Under the pieces are notes generated by a model. That model worked only from the letters and a program-made list of their open reading frames with translations. It had not been told where the DNA came from and ran no database searches. A stretch of 64,000 nt of DNA, taken from Paenilisteria rustica (GTDB lineage Bacteria; Bacillota; Bacilli; Lactobacillales; Listeriaceae). Numbering within the stretch: position 1 is the first letter of the stretch; each line of letters opens with the position of its first letter. Of this stretch, positions 7,905 through 16,754 are shown in pieces. The DNA is taken from assembly GCF_013820765.1 (NCBI RefSeq), contig NZ_JABJVM010000001.1, forward strand, positions 124,001-188,000, read 5' to 3'. A program made the translations under genes and the position numbers.

Positions 7905-10310
7905 TTGGAAATTAGTAAGGAGCATTTTAAAAAAGAATATAGTCGTGCATTGACGAGTCTTTATGCCTCTGAAATCCAGGATTTAACGCCGCTAGAGCAG
8001 TACATCACATTGGGAAGTGTGGTCAAGGAATACGCTTCTCAAAATTGGATGCAGACGAAAAAGAAAAATCAGCAGAGTCAAGCAAAACAAGTTTACTATT
8101 TTTCGATTGAGTTTCTACCTGGTAAGCTATTAAAAAGTAATTTATTGAACTTAGGAATACTGGATACGGTTCGAGAAGGTCTTGCTGAGCTAGGAGTTGA
8201 TTTTGCTAGTTTAGAGGCAGCTGCCGCTGATCCGGGACTTGGAAATGGCGGGCTTGGAAGATTAGCTTCCTGTTTCCTGGATTCTATGGCGACATGTGAT
8301 ATACCAGGAAACGGAAATGGTATTCGCTACCGTTACGGTTTATTTAAGCAGAAATTTGTCAATGGATTTCAAGTAGAACTACCGGATGATTGGTTGAGAC
8401 ACGCGGATGTGTGGGAAACACGGCGTGAAAATAAGGCAGAACTTGTACGCTTTTTCGGGGATGTCCATTTGGAAGAGGATGAGGAAGGAGTTATTAAAGT
8501 TTCTTATTCAAATACAGAGGATATTCTAGCTGTGCCTTATGATACGGGGATACTTGGATATGAAAATGACACGGTGAATAATTTGCGGCTGTGGTCGGCT
8601 GAGATTCCAACGAACGCAGAGTTAGAGTATTATCCAGAGGAACGTAGGAAGTCTATCCATAGTATTTCTGAAATGCTTTATCCCGATGATTCAAGTTATG
8701 ACGGCAGACTGTTGCGCTTGAAGCAGGAATACTTTTTTGTGTCGGCGGGTGTACAGAGTATTATTAGATATTATCGGAGGTTAGGCGTCCCTATAGAACA
8801 CTTGGCGGAGAAGGTCTCGATTCATATTAACGATACCCACCCAACGATGTGTATCCCTGAGTTAATGCGGATTTTGCTTGATGAAGAAGGCTTAAGTTGG
8901 GATGCAGCATGGACGATTACGATGAAAACATGCTCCTATACGAACCATACCATTTTGGCGGAAGCACTAGAGAAGTGGCCGGAACGAATGCTGTCTAATT
9001 TAGTACCGCGGATCTATCAGATTATTTGTGAGATTAATCGTAGGCATTTGGAGAGTATGACGGTGCTTTACGGAGCAGACTTTACGCAACGGACAGCGAT
9101 TATTCAAGATGGTGTTATTCATATGGCGAATTTGGCGATTATTGGTAGTCATAGTGTTAATGGGGTAGCTAAATTGCACACGGATATTCTGAAGGAGAAG
9201 GCGCTGCATGATTTTTATTTGGCCTATCCTGCTCGTTTTAATAATAAGACAAATGGCATTACGCATCGTCGTTGGTTGCTTCTGAGTAACGAAGGGCTGA
9301 GTGATTTAATCAGTGACTACATTGGCACGGAATGGAAGAAAAAGCCGAATGAACTTTACTTACTGAAAGCGTTCAAGGAGGACACCATTTTACTGGAAAA
9401 ATTAGAACAGGTCAAATTGGCGAATAAGGAGCGTTTTGCGGCGTATGTGAAGGAAGAAATGGGTATTGAGATTGATCCAAATGCGGTTTTTGATGTTCAA
9501 ATCAAGCGTCTGCATGCGTATAAACGCCAACTCCTGAATGTGCTTCATATCATATCATTGTACTTGAAGTTGAAGGAAACGAATGTCGAGGAAGAGATGG
9601 TTCCGCGTGTCTTTATTTTTGGGGCGAAGGCAGCACCGAGTTACTCTTACGCGAAGGAAATTATTAAGTTGATTAACGCGGTGGCGGACTTGATTAATAA
9701 TGATGCGACGATTGATGATAAAATCAAAGTTATATTCGTGGAAAACTATGGCGTGACATTGGCTGAGAAAATTATTCCAGCAGCTGACATCAGTGAGCAG
9801 ATTTCGCTTGTGACGAAAGAAGCTTCAGGAACGAGTAATATGAAATTGATGCTAAATGGTGCTGTTACGCTTGCGACACTGGACGGGGCAAACGTGGAAA
9901 TTCACGATAAAGTTGGCGATGAGAATATGTTGCTATTTGGAATGCAGGATAAGGAATTATATCATTTTTATGACTCTAATTCGTATCATTCGCAGGAAAT
10001 TTATGATCATAACCCACGATTGAAACGTTGTCTGGATGCACTTGTGGATGGAACAATTCCAAATATTGAGGCAGAAGGACGCGAGATTTTTGATTCGCTT
10101 TTGAAGTACAATGATGAATATTTCGTGTTGAAGGATTATGATTCGTATGTGCAGGCGCAGTCGCGAATCGATGGTTTGTACCGTGATCGTAAGAAATGGA
10201 ATCAAATGTCGCTTATGAATATTGCGAATGCTGGCGAGTTTTCGTCGGACTATACGATTATGCATTATGCTGATGAAATTTGGAATGTGAATCACAATAA
10301 AAATCTGTAA
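7905..10310 (+). CDS. glgP: Glycogen phosphorylase
   Basis: This GT35 enzyme of 801 residues releases glucose-1-phosphate from glycogen using phosphate and pyridoxal phosphate. GNGGLGRLASCFLDSMA appears near residues 111-127, VQIKRLHAYKRQL near 532-544, and the PLP site EASGTSNMKLMLNGA, with its Schiff-base lysine, near 642-656. The start is TTG at 7905, set by an AAGGAGG site 7 bases upstream; no nearer ATG fits the family N terminus. It comes last in the glgBCDAP order known from Bacillus and is followed after 18 bases by the GH13 gene, so degradation and debranching are probably co-expressed. Confidence 0.95.
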   Translation: MEISKEHFKKEYSRALTSLYASEIQDLTPLEQYITLGSVVKEYASQNWMQTKKKNQQSQAKQVYYFSIEFLPGKLLKSNLLNLGILDTVREGLAELGVDFASLEAAAADPGLGNGGLGRLASCFLDSMATCDIPGNGNGIRYRYGLFKQKFVNGFQVELPDDWLRHADVWETRRENKAELVRFFGDVHLEEDEEGVIKVSYSNTEDILAVPYDTGILGYENDTVNNLRLWSAEIPTNAELEYYPEERRKSIHSISEMLYPDDSSYDGRLLRLKQEYFFVSAGVQSIIRYYRRLGVPIEHLAEKVSIHINDTHPTMCIPELMRILLDEEGLSWDAAWTITMKTCSYTNHTILAEALEKWPERMLSNLVPRIYQIICEINRRHLESMTVLYGADFTQRTAIIQDGVIHMANLAIIGSHSVNGVAKLHTDILKEKALHDFYLAYPARFNNKTNGITHRRWLLLSNEGLSDLISDYIGTEWKKKPNELYLLKAFKEDTILLEKLEQVKLANKERFAAYVKEEMGIEIDPNAVFDVQIKRLHAYKRQLLNVLHIISLYLKLKETNVEEEMVPRVFIFGAKAAPSYSYAKEIIKLINAVADLINNDATIDDKIKVIFVENYGVTLAEKIIPAADISEQISLVTKEASGTSNMKLMLNGAVTLATLDGANVEIHDKVGDENMLLFGMQDKELYHFYDSNSYHSQEIYDHNPRLKRCLDALVDGTIPNIEAEGREIFDSLLKYNDEYFVLKDYDSYVQAQSRIDGLYRDRKKWNQMSLMNIANAGEFSSDYTIMHYADEIWNVNHNKNL

Positions 10311-10328
10311 CGAGAGGGAGTTTAGCCA

Positions 10329-12137
10329 GTGGCAAAAGTAGTTTTTTTTGATTCATGGAATGAGCTTTATAAACGACCTTTTGGCGCAGTTAATGCGAGC
10401 GCGACGATTGATTTTCGAATCGATGTCGCGCTTCCTTATGTGTGCACAGTGGAACTTAAAATTCATAAAGATGGTATGGAAGAGCAGAGTTTTGAGATGA
10501 AACACACAGATGGAAATGCTTATGAAGTTTCTTTCAAGCCGTATGCAGCAACTGGGCTTTATTTTTATTATTTCAAAATTCAACAGAATTTTGACACGCA
10601 GTCGCGAACGACGTACTATTTTAATAATAATGGTCTGCACGGTGGGGAAGGCTTTTTCACGGAAAATTATCAGGATCTTCGTACGTATCAATTGACGTGT
10701 TTCGAGTACGCGGACAAGGCACCCGAGTGGTATCAGGACGCGGTTTTCTATCACATTTTTGTGGATCGATTTTTCAATGCAGACGATCATGTGCGTTCGC
10801 CGAAGCCAGATTCGTTTATTTATGCGAGGTCGGAGGACACGCCTTATTATATTAAAAATGCGCAAGGTGAGATTGTGCGCTGGGAGTTCTTCGGCGGGAA
10901 TTTGGACGGGATTACACAGAAATTGACATATTTGAAGGAGCTGGGGATTTCGGGGCTTTATTTGAGTCCGATTTTTGAAGCGAAGAGTAATCATAAATAT
11001 GACACGTCCGATTATAAAAAAATTGATCCAATGTTTGGCGATGAATCGATTTTAGCGGAGTTGATTCAAAAAGCTGATGAAATGGGGATGCGGGTCATCT
11101 TGGACGGCGTTTTCAATCATGTCGGTGAGGATAGTGTGTATTTTAATCGGTACGGGAATTTTGACTCGGTTGGTGCGTATCAAAGTGTCGACTCGCCGTA
11201 TCATTCATGGTTTACGTTTCATCATTTTCCGGATCAATATGATGCTTGGTGGGGAGTCAGTAATTTGCCTGTCGTGAACAAGCAGGATGCCGATTTTCAA
11301 CGGTTGATTTACGGGGCTGAGGATAGCGTCATTGATTATTGGACATCGCGCGGGATCGCTGGTTGGCGGTTGGATGTCGCAGATGAACTGCCAGACGCTT
11401 TTATCGGGGGGATTCGCCAGACGTTGATGAAGTATCCAGATCGCGTGTTGATCGGGGAAGTGTGGGAAGATGCCACGAACAAAATTGCCTACAATAAGCG
11501 GCGTCATTATTTAGAAGGTGGCATGTTGCAAGGCGTGATGAATTACCCGTTCCGCCAAATTATTATCGATGTCATAAATGGCAGTTTGACGGCCCAGCAA
11601 GCGGCTCAAAAAATGATGGCGATAAAAGAGAATTATCCAATTGAGGCGCTTCAGGCGAATTTGAATAATATTGGGACGCATGATACGGCGCGAATTCTTA
11701 CGATGCTATCGGAGGATAAAGCGAAGTTGCGTTTGGCGATTTACTTGTTGATTGTGTTGCCAGGTGTACCGTGTATCTATTACGGCGATGAGGCGGGACT
11801 TACGGGCGGAGCTGATCCTGATAATCGTAAATTTTATCCGTGGGGACGTGAGGACGCGGAGATTAACGACTTTTTCCGCGAAGCTATCAAACTGCGAAAT
11901 CAAAATGAGCCACTACGAAAAGGGAGATATCATCCTTTTTCTCTCGGTCAAGTATTCGGCGTGATTCGTTATATTGATGAGGATAACTGGCACATTTTTG
12001 TAATGAATCCAACTGGGCAGGAGCAGAAAATCAGTGCAGAAACGATTTATCCAGATCGCGACGACTGGCTACCTGTTTTGGAAGCTGCGAATATTCATGG
12101 AAAAACAATCGAACCATTTGGATTTTTCTTCGTTTAA
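10329..12137 (+). CDS. GH13 alpha-glucan hydrolase (neopullulanase/amylopullulanase-like)
   Basis: A 602-residue GH13 enzyme with an N-terminal beta-sandwich (about 1-125) and a catalytic barrel. The conserved regions are visible: DGVFNH (region I), GWRLDVADE with nucleophile Asp near 349, IGEVWED with acid/base Glu near 377, and GTHDT with Asp near 452; NLPVVN replaces the MPKLN motif of neopullulanase/cyclomaltodextrinase enzymes. There is no signal peptide, so it acts in the cytosol. Its place after glgP, as with the amylase-family gene of Lactobacillus glycogen operons, suggests hydrolysis of branched limit dextrins. The start is GTG at 10329 behind GAGAGGGAG. The exact specificity (alpha-1,4 or alpha-1,6) cannot be read here. 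Confidence 0.88.
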   Translation: MAKVVFFDSWNELYKRPFGAVNASATIDFRIDVALPYVCTVELKIHKDGMEEQSFEMKHTDGNAYEVSFKPYAATGLYFYYFKIQQNFDTQSRTTYYFNNNGLHGGEGFFTENYQDLRTYQLTCFEYADKAPEWYQDAVFYHIFVDRFFNADDHVRSPKPDSFIYARSEDTPYYIKNAQGEIVRWEFFGGNLDGITQKLTYLKELGISGLYLSPIFEAKSNHKYDTSDYKKIDPMFGDESILAELIQKADEMGMRVILDGVFNHVGEDSVYFNRYGNFDSVGAYQSVDSPYHSWFTFHHFPDQYDAWWGVSNLPVVNKQDADFQRLIYGAEDSVIDYWTSRGIAGWRLDVADELPDAFIGGIRQTLMKYPDRVLIGEVWEDATNKIAYNKRRHYLEGGMLQGVMNYPFRQIIIDVINGSLTAQQAAQKMMAIKENYPIEALQANLNNIGTHDTARILTMLSEDKAKLRLAIYLLIVLPGVPCIYYGDEAGLTGGADPDNRKFYPWGREDAEINDFFREAIKLRNQNEPLRKGRYHPFSLGQVFGVIRYIDEDNWHIFVMNPTGQEQKISAETIYPDRDDWLPVLEAANIHGKTIEPFGFFFV

Positions 12138-12148
12138 ACGAAGAAAAA
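12123..12148. repeat. 26-bp perfect palindrome over the GH13 stop codon
   Basis: TTTTTCTTCG, TTTAAA and CGAAGAAAAA together form a perfect palindrome that contains the TAA stop of the GH13 gene (12135-12137). The run of A rather than T after the stem on the plus strand argues against a simple forward terminator. Confidence 0.7.
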
Positions 12149-12174
12149 ATGCAGCAGCGGCTCTTATTAGAGTA

Positions 12175-12237
12175 TACAAAAAACACCTAAAGATGTCGCT
12201 TCTTTTTGAAGTGTACAACTTATAGGTGTTTTTTGTA
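12175..12237. terminator. Bidirectional terminator between the GH13 gene and the orphan secreted gene
   Basis: A 15-bp perfect inverted repeat (12175-12189 with 12223-12237) with A-rich left and T-rich right flanks encloses a smaller inner stem. It can end transcription from both convergent genes. Confidence 0.75.
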
Positions 12238-12263
12238 TGTTCTTTAATAACTCTTCCCCTGTA

Positions 12264-12836
12264 TTACTTTGGACTGTAATACTTGTTGATTTGGAAATTT
12301 GAGTAAGCCAATTTTGTTCTTGCGCTGTTACTATAGACTTGATATTCTGTTTTTATATACGTATTAACTGCATCTTTAGCATAGAATTTTTTTGTTACAA
12401 TCCAATAATTTGGAGCTTTATATGTTATCAATTTTGCGGTCATACTACCTATGATAGCTCCTACAGCTCCTGTTGCAAAAGCATTAGCAATTTTCCCGCC
12501 CACGGTTGCTGTCATACCGCCAACAAGTGCAAGTCTACCATAATAATCTACTTTATTAGCAAGCACATTATTGTTGTAAGTCGTTGTTCCTACTTGCTTC
12601 CAACTCATTACAGGACCAACTGGTAATGCAACTCTTAGAAGTCGCGAAGGATTCTCTACTTTTGGCTGCGGAAATTCGAATGCTATTTCGAAAGGAGAAT
12701 CAATAATGTTTTCTTCTAAAATAACATTATCAATTGCTTCTTCGCCAATAAATTCTGTAGATTCAGCATGAACATTGGGTAAACTCACAGGTAAGATTAA
12801 AGTTGCCGTTAATAAGATACTTAAAGTTTTTTTCAT
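12264..12836 (-). CDS. Secreted protein of unknown function with a glycine-rich hydrophobic segment
   Basis: I do not recognise this 190-residue protein. It begins with a classical signal peptide (MKKTLSILLTATLILPVSLP, cleavage probably after VHA near residue 24). An acidic stretch follows to about residue 60. Residues about 100-140 form a Gly/Ala-rich segment (VGGMTATVGGKIANAFATG) that could pack as a glycine zipper or a membrane-active helix. The C terminus is Lys/Tyr/Asn-rich. A good ribosome site (AAGGAGAG) precedes the ATG. It is AT-richer than the glycogen genes and stands alone between terminators. A bacteriocin-like or surface role is possible but not shown. Confidence 0.7.
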   Translation of the reverse strand: MKKTLSILLTATLILPVSLPNVHAESTEFIGEEAIDNVILEENIIDSPFEIAFEFPQPKVENPSRLLRVALPVGPVMSWKQVGTTTYNNNVLANKVDYYGRLALVGGMTATVGGKIANAFATGAVGAIIGSMTAKLITYKAPNYWIVTKKFYAKDAVNTYIKTEYQVYSNSARTKLAYSNFQINKYYSPK

Positions 12837-12917
12837 AGGTTTATTCTCTCCTTTTTTTATGTTATGATTTAATTATATACTAAATCAATAAAAAATAATA
12901 AGGGGATTTTATTTATT

Positions 12918-13142
12918 ATGAATTATACGAAAATTCTATACGGTATTTTGATCGCCGGACTTTTACTTTTATTAATTATTGGAGGAATATATGCAGCTTT
13001 TATCGGATTAGGTTTTGTTTATATTATTGCTATTTTAGATGATTTACTTGGTCGGAAGTTCAGTGGGAAAAAACTCCTCACTAAAACAATGTTTTTAATT
13101 TTGGGGTTGCTCTTTTTATACTTTGCTTTACGTTTCCTGTAA
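12918..13142 (+). CDS. Small membrane protein
   Basis: This 74-residue hydrophobic protein has an N-terminal helix (about 7-32), another near 34-45, a short basic loop (GRKFSGKK) and a C-terminal helix (about 55-73). No known domain is apparent. It lies divergently from the secreted protein upstream, with about 80 AT-rich bases between them. A regulatory or immunity-type partnership with the secreted protein is conceivable but rests only on position. Confidence 0.6.
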   Translation: MNYTKILYGILIAGLLLLLIIGGIYAAFIGLGFVYIIAILDDLLGRKFSGKKLLTKTMFLILGLLFLYFALRFL

Positions 13143-13260
13143 CTAAATTATCTACATTCTAAATGAATTTTTAGTAGCATAAAAATCATTGTTTTAAGAG
13201 GAATCTGAAATATTTACTGGCATATTAAAACTACTTAAATACCACTCTCCCGTATGCACA

Positions 13261-13312
13261 AAGAGAAGATGCCGTTCACCGGATTTGGTGAATAGCATCT
13301 TCTCTTTTCTTA
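13261..13312. terminator. Bidirectional terminator
   Basis: AAGAGAAGATGC pairs with GCATCTTCTCTT, with an inner TTCACC/GGTGAA stem, followed by TTCTT. It serves the small membrane protein gene and the convergent isochorismatase-like gene. Confidence 0.8.
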
Positions 13313-13870
13313 TAGGTATGAAATAACTTCCGCGCTAGACCGTACTTTACCGATTCTCGGGAAAATAGTTTGGCATACATAGTCATGCATTTCTTTGTTC
13401 GCCGCACCCATAACATCCTCCACAAAAACTTGATTGTAACCGAGTTGAAAGGCTTCGCGCGCTGTTGTATCCACACCAATTCCAGTAGACACACCACCAA
13501 GCACAATCGTCTCAATGCCACGGCGACGCAATTGCGAATCAAGGTCTGTACCATGAAACGCGCCCCATTGGCGTTTTGTCATCGTGTACGTGCCATTGAT
13601 TGTTGCAAGTTCAGGGACGATCAGATCCCAACCATCAGGATATGCGGCTGTACTTTGCTCCTGATCTGTTGCGGGATGTAGCATATCCTTCCCGTCGAAC
13701 GTCGAAACACGAACTAATACCACGAATCCGCCTTTTGCGACAAAGGCTTTGACTAGCTCTCCTGCTCGTTCAATAATAGCTTCTGGCGTGTAAGGTGCGC
13801 TATGATGCCCGATAATTCCGTTTTGTAAATCGATCAAGACAAGTGCTGTTTTCTCCATTTCTAGTTTCAT
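13310..13870 (-). CDS. Isochorismatase-like hydrolase lacking the catalytic cysteine
   Basis: This 186-residue protein has the isochorismatase/nicotinamidase fold. The N-terminal Asp is in LVLIDLQNG (residue 14) and the Lys in TKRQWGAF (about 98). The nucleophilic Cys normally found in T-N-I-C-V is missing: the segment reads [15 protein letters not shown]. The same motif is, as I recall, found in YwoC of B. subtilis, whose neighbour YwoD is also an MFS transporter. Without Cys it cannot work as a nicotinamidase; a PhzD/EntB-like isochorismate or vinyl-ether hydrolase, which needs no Cys, is possible. The start overlaps the MFS stop by 4 bases, and AAAGGAG sets it. Confidence 0.85.
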   Translation of the reverse strand: MKLEMEKTALVLIDLQNGIIGHHSAPYTPEAIIERAGELVKAFVAKGGFVVLVRVSTFDGKDMLHPATDQEQSTAAYPDGWDLIVPELATINGTYTMTKRQWGAFHGTDLDSQLRRRGIETIVLGGVSTGIGVDTTAREAFQLGYNQVFVEDVMGAANKEMHDYVCQTIFPRIGKVRSSAEVISYL

Positions 13871-15084
13871 TTTATTTGCTCCTTTAATAGTTGATTTTGT
13901 ATATTTAGCTTTTTATACACTTTAAAATAAACCCAGACTGCGTTGACGAAAAGGAGGGCGCTGGTGATGAAAAAAACATACTGGATGCCGAGCCACGCTG
14001 CAATTTGACCACCAAAAACCGACCCAGTGAAAATCCCCAGATAACCGGCAGAATTTGTGATTCCAAAAACGCGGCCAGTAAATTCCGGTGGCGTCATTTT
14101 TTTAATCAAAATATTGACGGAAGGATTGAGTCCAGCGACCGCGAGACCGAGTATAAACCGCAACGCAATCAGCTCCCAGGGATGGTTTACAAAGGCCTGA
14201 GGTATAAAAACAACACCAGCCACAAGCAAAGCGACAAAAATAACGCGTTGTGCGCCAATTTTATCAGATAATTTTCCGAGCTGTGGTGCTGCCATGATAC
14301 TCGCCAGGCCAGATGCGGAGAATGCGAGCCCCGAAAGTAGCGCGATATGCGATGCTCCCATTGATAGTTGCTGCATGTAAACCGTGATGATTGGTTCCAC
14401 CGAATAAAGCGCTAATGTCAACGTAAAAAATGTCACGAACATCGTTAAAATAAAGCTTTTGTTAGGCAAAGCGCGCCATACTTCTTTCGTATTCATCACT
14501 TTTTTATCCGATCGTACAAAATTCTCTTTCACAAACAGCGCTGTTGAAATAAAAGCGATGAAAAGGAGTCCACCAGTCATGAAAAAGACATTTTGCAGTC
14601 CGAAATGTTCCGCGATGATACCGCCGACAAGTGGACCGAGTAGCGAACCTGTGATGGCGCCAGTAGAAAGCGTTCCGAGCGCCCAGCCCGCGTGTGCCTC
14701 ATCGGTTTGCGTTGCGACGAGCGCTGTGCAAGCTGTTGCAAATCCAGTCACGACACCTTGCAAGGTACGCAGAGCAATCAGTTCATAGACATTATGCGTA
14801 AATCCCATGCAGCCAATGATAATCGCCATGCCAAGACTCGCGCGTAGCAACATCGGTTTACGCCCAAATCGATCCGCCGCCTGCCCCCAAATTGGTGAAA
14901 AAATAGCGGACATAATAAAAGTGATACCAAATGTCACGCCGGCCAGTTGAGCGACGAGTGCAGAGTTATCAACGCCGAGGTGCTTTATGTAAAGCGGTAA
15001 AACAGGAGCAATTTGACTCATCCCGATGCTGGTAACAAACGTTCCAAACCAACAAACAATTAAATTTCGCTTCCAAATCGGCAT
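13867..15084 (-). CDS. MFS transporter, multidrug efflux type
   Basis: This 405-residue protein has 12 predicted membrane segments and the MFS motif A after helix 2 ([16 protein letters not shown], about 64-79). It resembles MdtG/YwoD-type drug:proton antiporters. It is translationally coupled to the isochorismatase-like gene downstream, suggesting export of the substrate or product of that enzyme. A TATAAT-containing promoter with a dyad lies just upstream, and an AraC-type regulator gene precedes it. Confidence 0.9.
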   Translation of the reverse strand: MPIWKRNLIVCWFGTFVTSIGMSQIAPVLPLYIKHLGVDNSALVAQLAGVTFGITFIMSAIFSPIWGQAADRFGRKPMLLRASLGMAIIIGCMGFTHNVYELIALRTLQGVVTGFATACTALVATQTDEAHAGWALGTLSTGAITGSLLGPLVGGIIAEHFGLQNVFFMTGGLLFIAFISTALFVKENFVRSDKKVMNTKEVWRALPNKSFILTMFVTFFTLTLALYSVEPIITVYMQQLSMGASHIALLSGLAFSASGLASIMAAPQLGKLSDKIGAQRVIFVALLVAGVVFIPQAFVNHPWELIALRFILGLAVAGLNPSVNILIKKMTPPEFTGRVFGITNSAGYLGIFTGSVFGGQIAAWLGIQYVFFITSALLFVNAVWVYFKVYKKLNIQNQLLKEQIK

Positions 15085-15100
15085 GTGACCTCATCTCCTC

Positions 15101-15132
15101 TTGTTATCTTAGACAATAACAACCTTATTATA
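15101..15132 (-). promoter_or_regulatory. Promoter and dyad operator of the MFS/isochorismatase pair
   Basis: On the minus strand a -10 TATAAT (plus 15127-15132) is followed directly by TTGTTAT-N8-ATAACAA (plus 15101-15122), a perfect 7-bp inverted repeat between the -10 and the ribosome site. A protein bound there would block transcription. The adjacent AraC regulator usually binds direct repeats, so the binding protein is uncertain. Confidence 0.55.
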
Positions 15133-15164
15133 AATGAGGAAATGCTGCTAATCCATGCACGATT

Positions 15165-15989
15165 TTAAAAACCATGGATATTTTTATTGTAATATTCCGT
15201 AGGGCTGACCCCTTCTAGCTGCTTAAAAAGTCGGCTAAAATAAAATTCATCGCTAAAACCGAGCTGTCTCGCGATATCTTTCACCTTTTTCATGCCATCC
15301 ATCATCAGCTCTTTCGCATAATCGACCTTCATTTTGTTGAAAAAAGCAATCACAGAATAGCCGGTCGTTTCTTTAAAAATGCGGGATAAATAAGTTGGGG
15401 AGAGCTGCACAAGATCCGCCAATTCCGTGAGTGTGACGTTTTGTTGGATATGAAGCTGCATATAGGCAATCACTTTTTCCACCTTCAAACGTGTGGCATC
15501 ATTTTTATGCTGTGTCCGAAGATTCTGATCAATCGCGAGAAGCAATTGGTGCAACAACGTTTTAGCGGTGAACTCATAGCCAGGGAATTTGGCATGCCAG
15601 CTAGTGACTAATTTTTCGAAGGCTTCACTAACGGCGTAATAATCTTGAAGCGCGGTTACAGGAGGAAGCGCAAGCCAATCGTGTTCTGGCTGAATCGTCC
15701 AAGCCGCATCGCTAAATCCAACTCGCGCATAACTAAAATGAACGGTGAACAGGGAAGCTGGTTGCGTGGCGCTCGTTTCAATCGAATGCTGCACATTTGC
15801 GGGCAGATAGAAAAGCATCCCTTCATGAAAGGTCCCGACTTTATCCGCAATGCTGTACGTACCAGTACCGCTAGTCACTAGAATCAGCGCGTGGTGTTGT
15901 AACGTCCGGGTCAGCTTTTTCGCTAAAATCAACCTCGAACCACCGCCATTGCAATAATGAATATGAAAAAATAGCTCATGTATGTTCAT
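15165..15989 (-). CDS. AraC-family transcriptional regulator
   Basis: This 274-residue protein has an N-terminal cupin-like sensing domain (about 1-140) and a C-terminal pair of helix-turn-helix motifs: TLTELADLVQLSPTYLSRIF near 183-202 and the family signature VKDIARQLGFSDEFYFSRLF near 236-255, ending in SPTEYY. Its strong TAGGAGGTTAGG site lies at the end of the upstream TVP38 gene. It is the probable regulator of the MFS and isochorismatase-like genes 80 bases downstream. The ligand is unknown. Confidence 0.9.
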   Translation of the reverse strand: MNIHELFFHIHYCNGGGSRLILAKKLTRTLQHHALILVTSGTGTYSIADKVGTFHEGMLFYLPANVQHSIETSATQPASLFTVHFSYARVGFSDAAWTIQPEHDWLALPPVTALQDYYAVSEAFEKLVTSWHAKFPGYEFTAKTLLHQLLLAIDQNLRTQHKNDATRLKVEKVIAYMQLHIQQNVTLTELADLVQLSPTYLSRIFKETTGYSVIAFFNKMKVDYAKELMMDGMKKVKDIARQLGFSDEFYFSRLFKQLEGVSPTEYYNKNIHGF

Positions 15990-15998
15990 CCTAACCTC

Positions 15999-16613
15999 CT
16001 AAACGGTATCCTTCTTTTTCGTTCCCATCCAACGCTCCAACCGCTTGCCAACGAACCATAATACAACGACAATCACGATCAAAACAAGCAATTTCACAGG
16101 GTGTTGCAAGATGTCTCGCAAGTCATAGCCAATATAACTAATCGCAAAAACTTTAATTACTTTCCCACCGATGAGCGCCATTAAGAATTGGAAAAATCGA
16201 ATTTCTGATAATGCAGCGACCACATTGACCGCAGAAGAAGGCGTAAACGGCATCACAAGCAAAATGAAAATCGGACCAAATCCGTGCTCATCAATCCAGT
16301 CCATCACCTTGCGAACGTGTTTATGGTTTGTCACAAATCGCAAAAATCGAGTTTGTCCAAATCGCCGGACAATCCAGAATACGCATAGACTCCCGAGAAT
16401 CGCCGCGCTACACGAAATCACAAATCCCCAAAATAAACCGTACGCGCTCACGTTAACGATAACAAACAAGGAGAACGGCAAAAATGGCAGAAACGCTTCC
16501 AGAAACGGCAAGAAAAATGCCAATAAAGGTCCAAATGCGCGATACGACTGCATCCACTGCATCACATTATCATACGAGAAAAACTCTTTCATCGAATTAT
16601 ACCAATCCATCAT
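15999..16613 (-). CDS. TVP38/TMEM64 (DedA-like) membrane protein
   Basis: About 204 residues with five or six membrane segments and the SNARE-associated/TVP38 core: an FWG(F)-type segment, VFWIVRRFGQ, and the MPFTPSSAVNVVAALS motif with the family Pro and Asn. The frame reaches a TTG at 16628, but the tandem ATGs at 16613/16610 have a better-spaced GGGTGGGAT site. Members are proposed lipid scramblases or transporters; the role here is unknown. Basic residues at the C terminus (RWMGTKKK) are cytosolic. The AraC gene follows after 9 bases. Confidence 0.82.
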   Translation of the reverse strand: MMDWYNSMKEFFSYDNVMQWMQSYRAFGPLLAFFLPFLEAFLPFLPFSLFVIVNVSAYGLFWGFVISCSAAILGSLCVFWIVRRFGQTRFLRFVTNHKHVRKVMDWIDEHGFGPIFILLVMPFTPSSAVNVVAALSEIRFFQFLMALIGGKVIKVFAISYIGYDLRDILQHPVKLLVLIVIVVVLWFVGKRLERWMGTKKKDTV

Positions 16614-16754
16614 GGCTATCCCACCCAATTCCTAACAGTTTTCTATTATTTTCTCATAATACCCGTAAAATTGCATTTTCAAGCTCCCGATGCAAAACAA
16701 AACCATATTTTCCGTGAAGTCTAGCATCACAAGAAAATCTGGTTTTGCGCGTTT

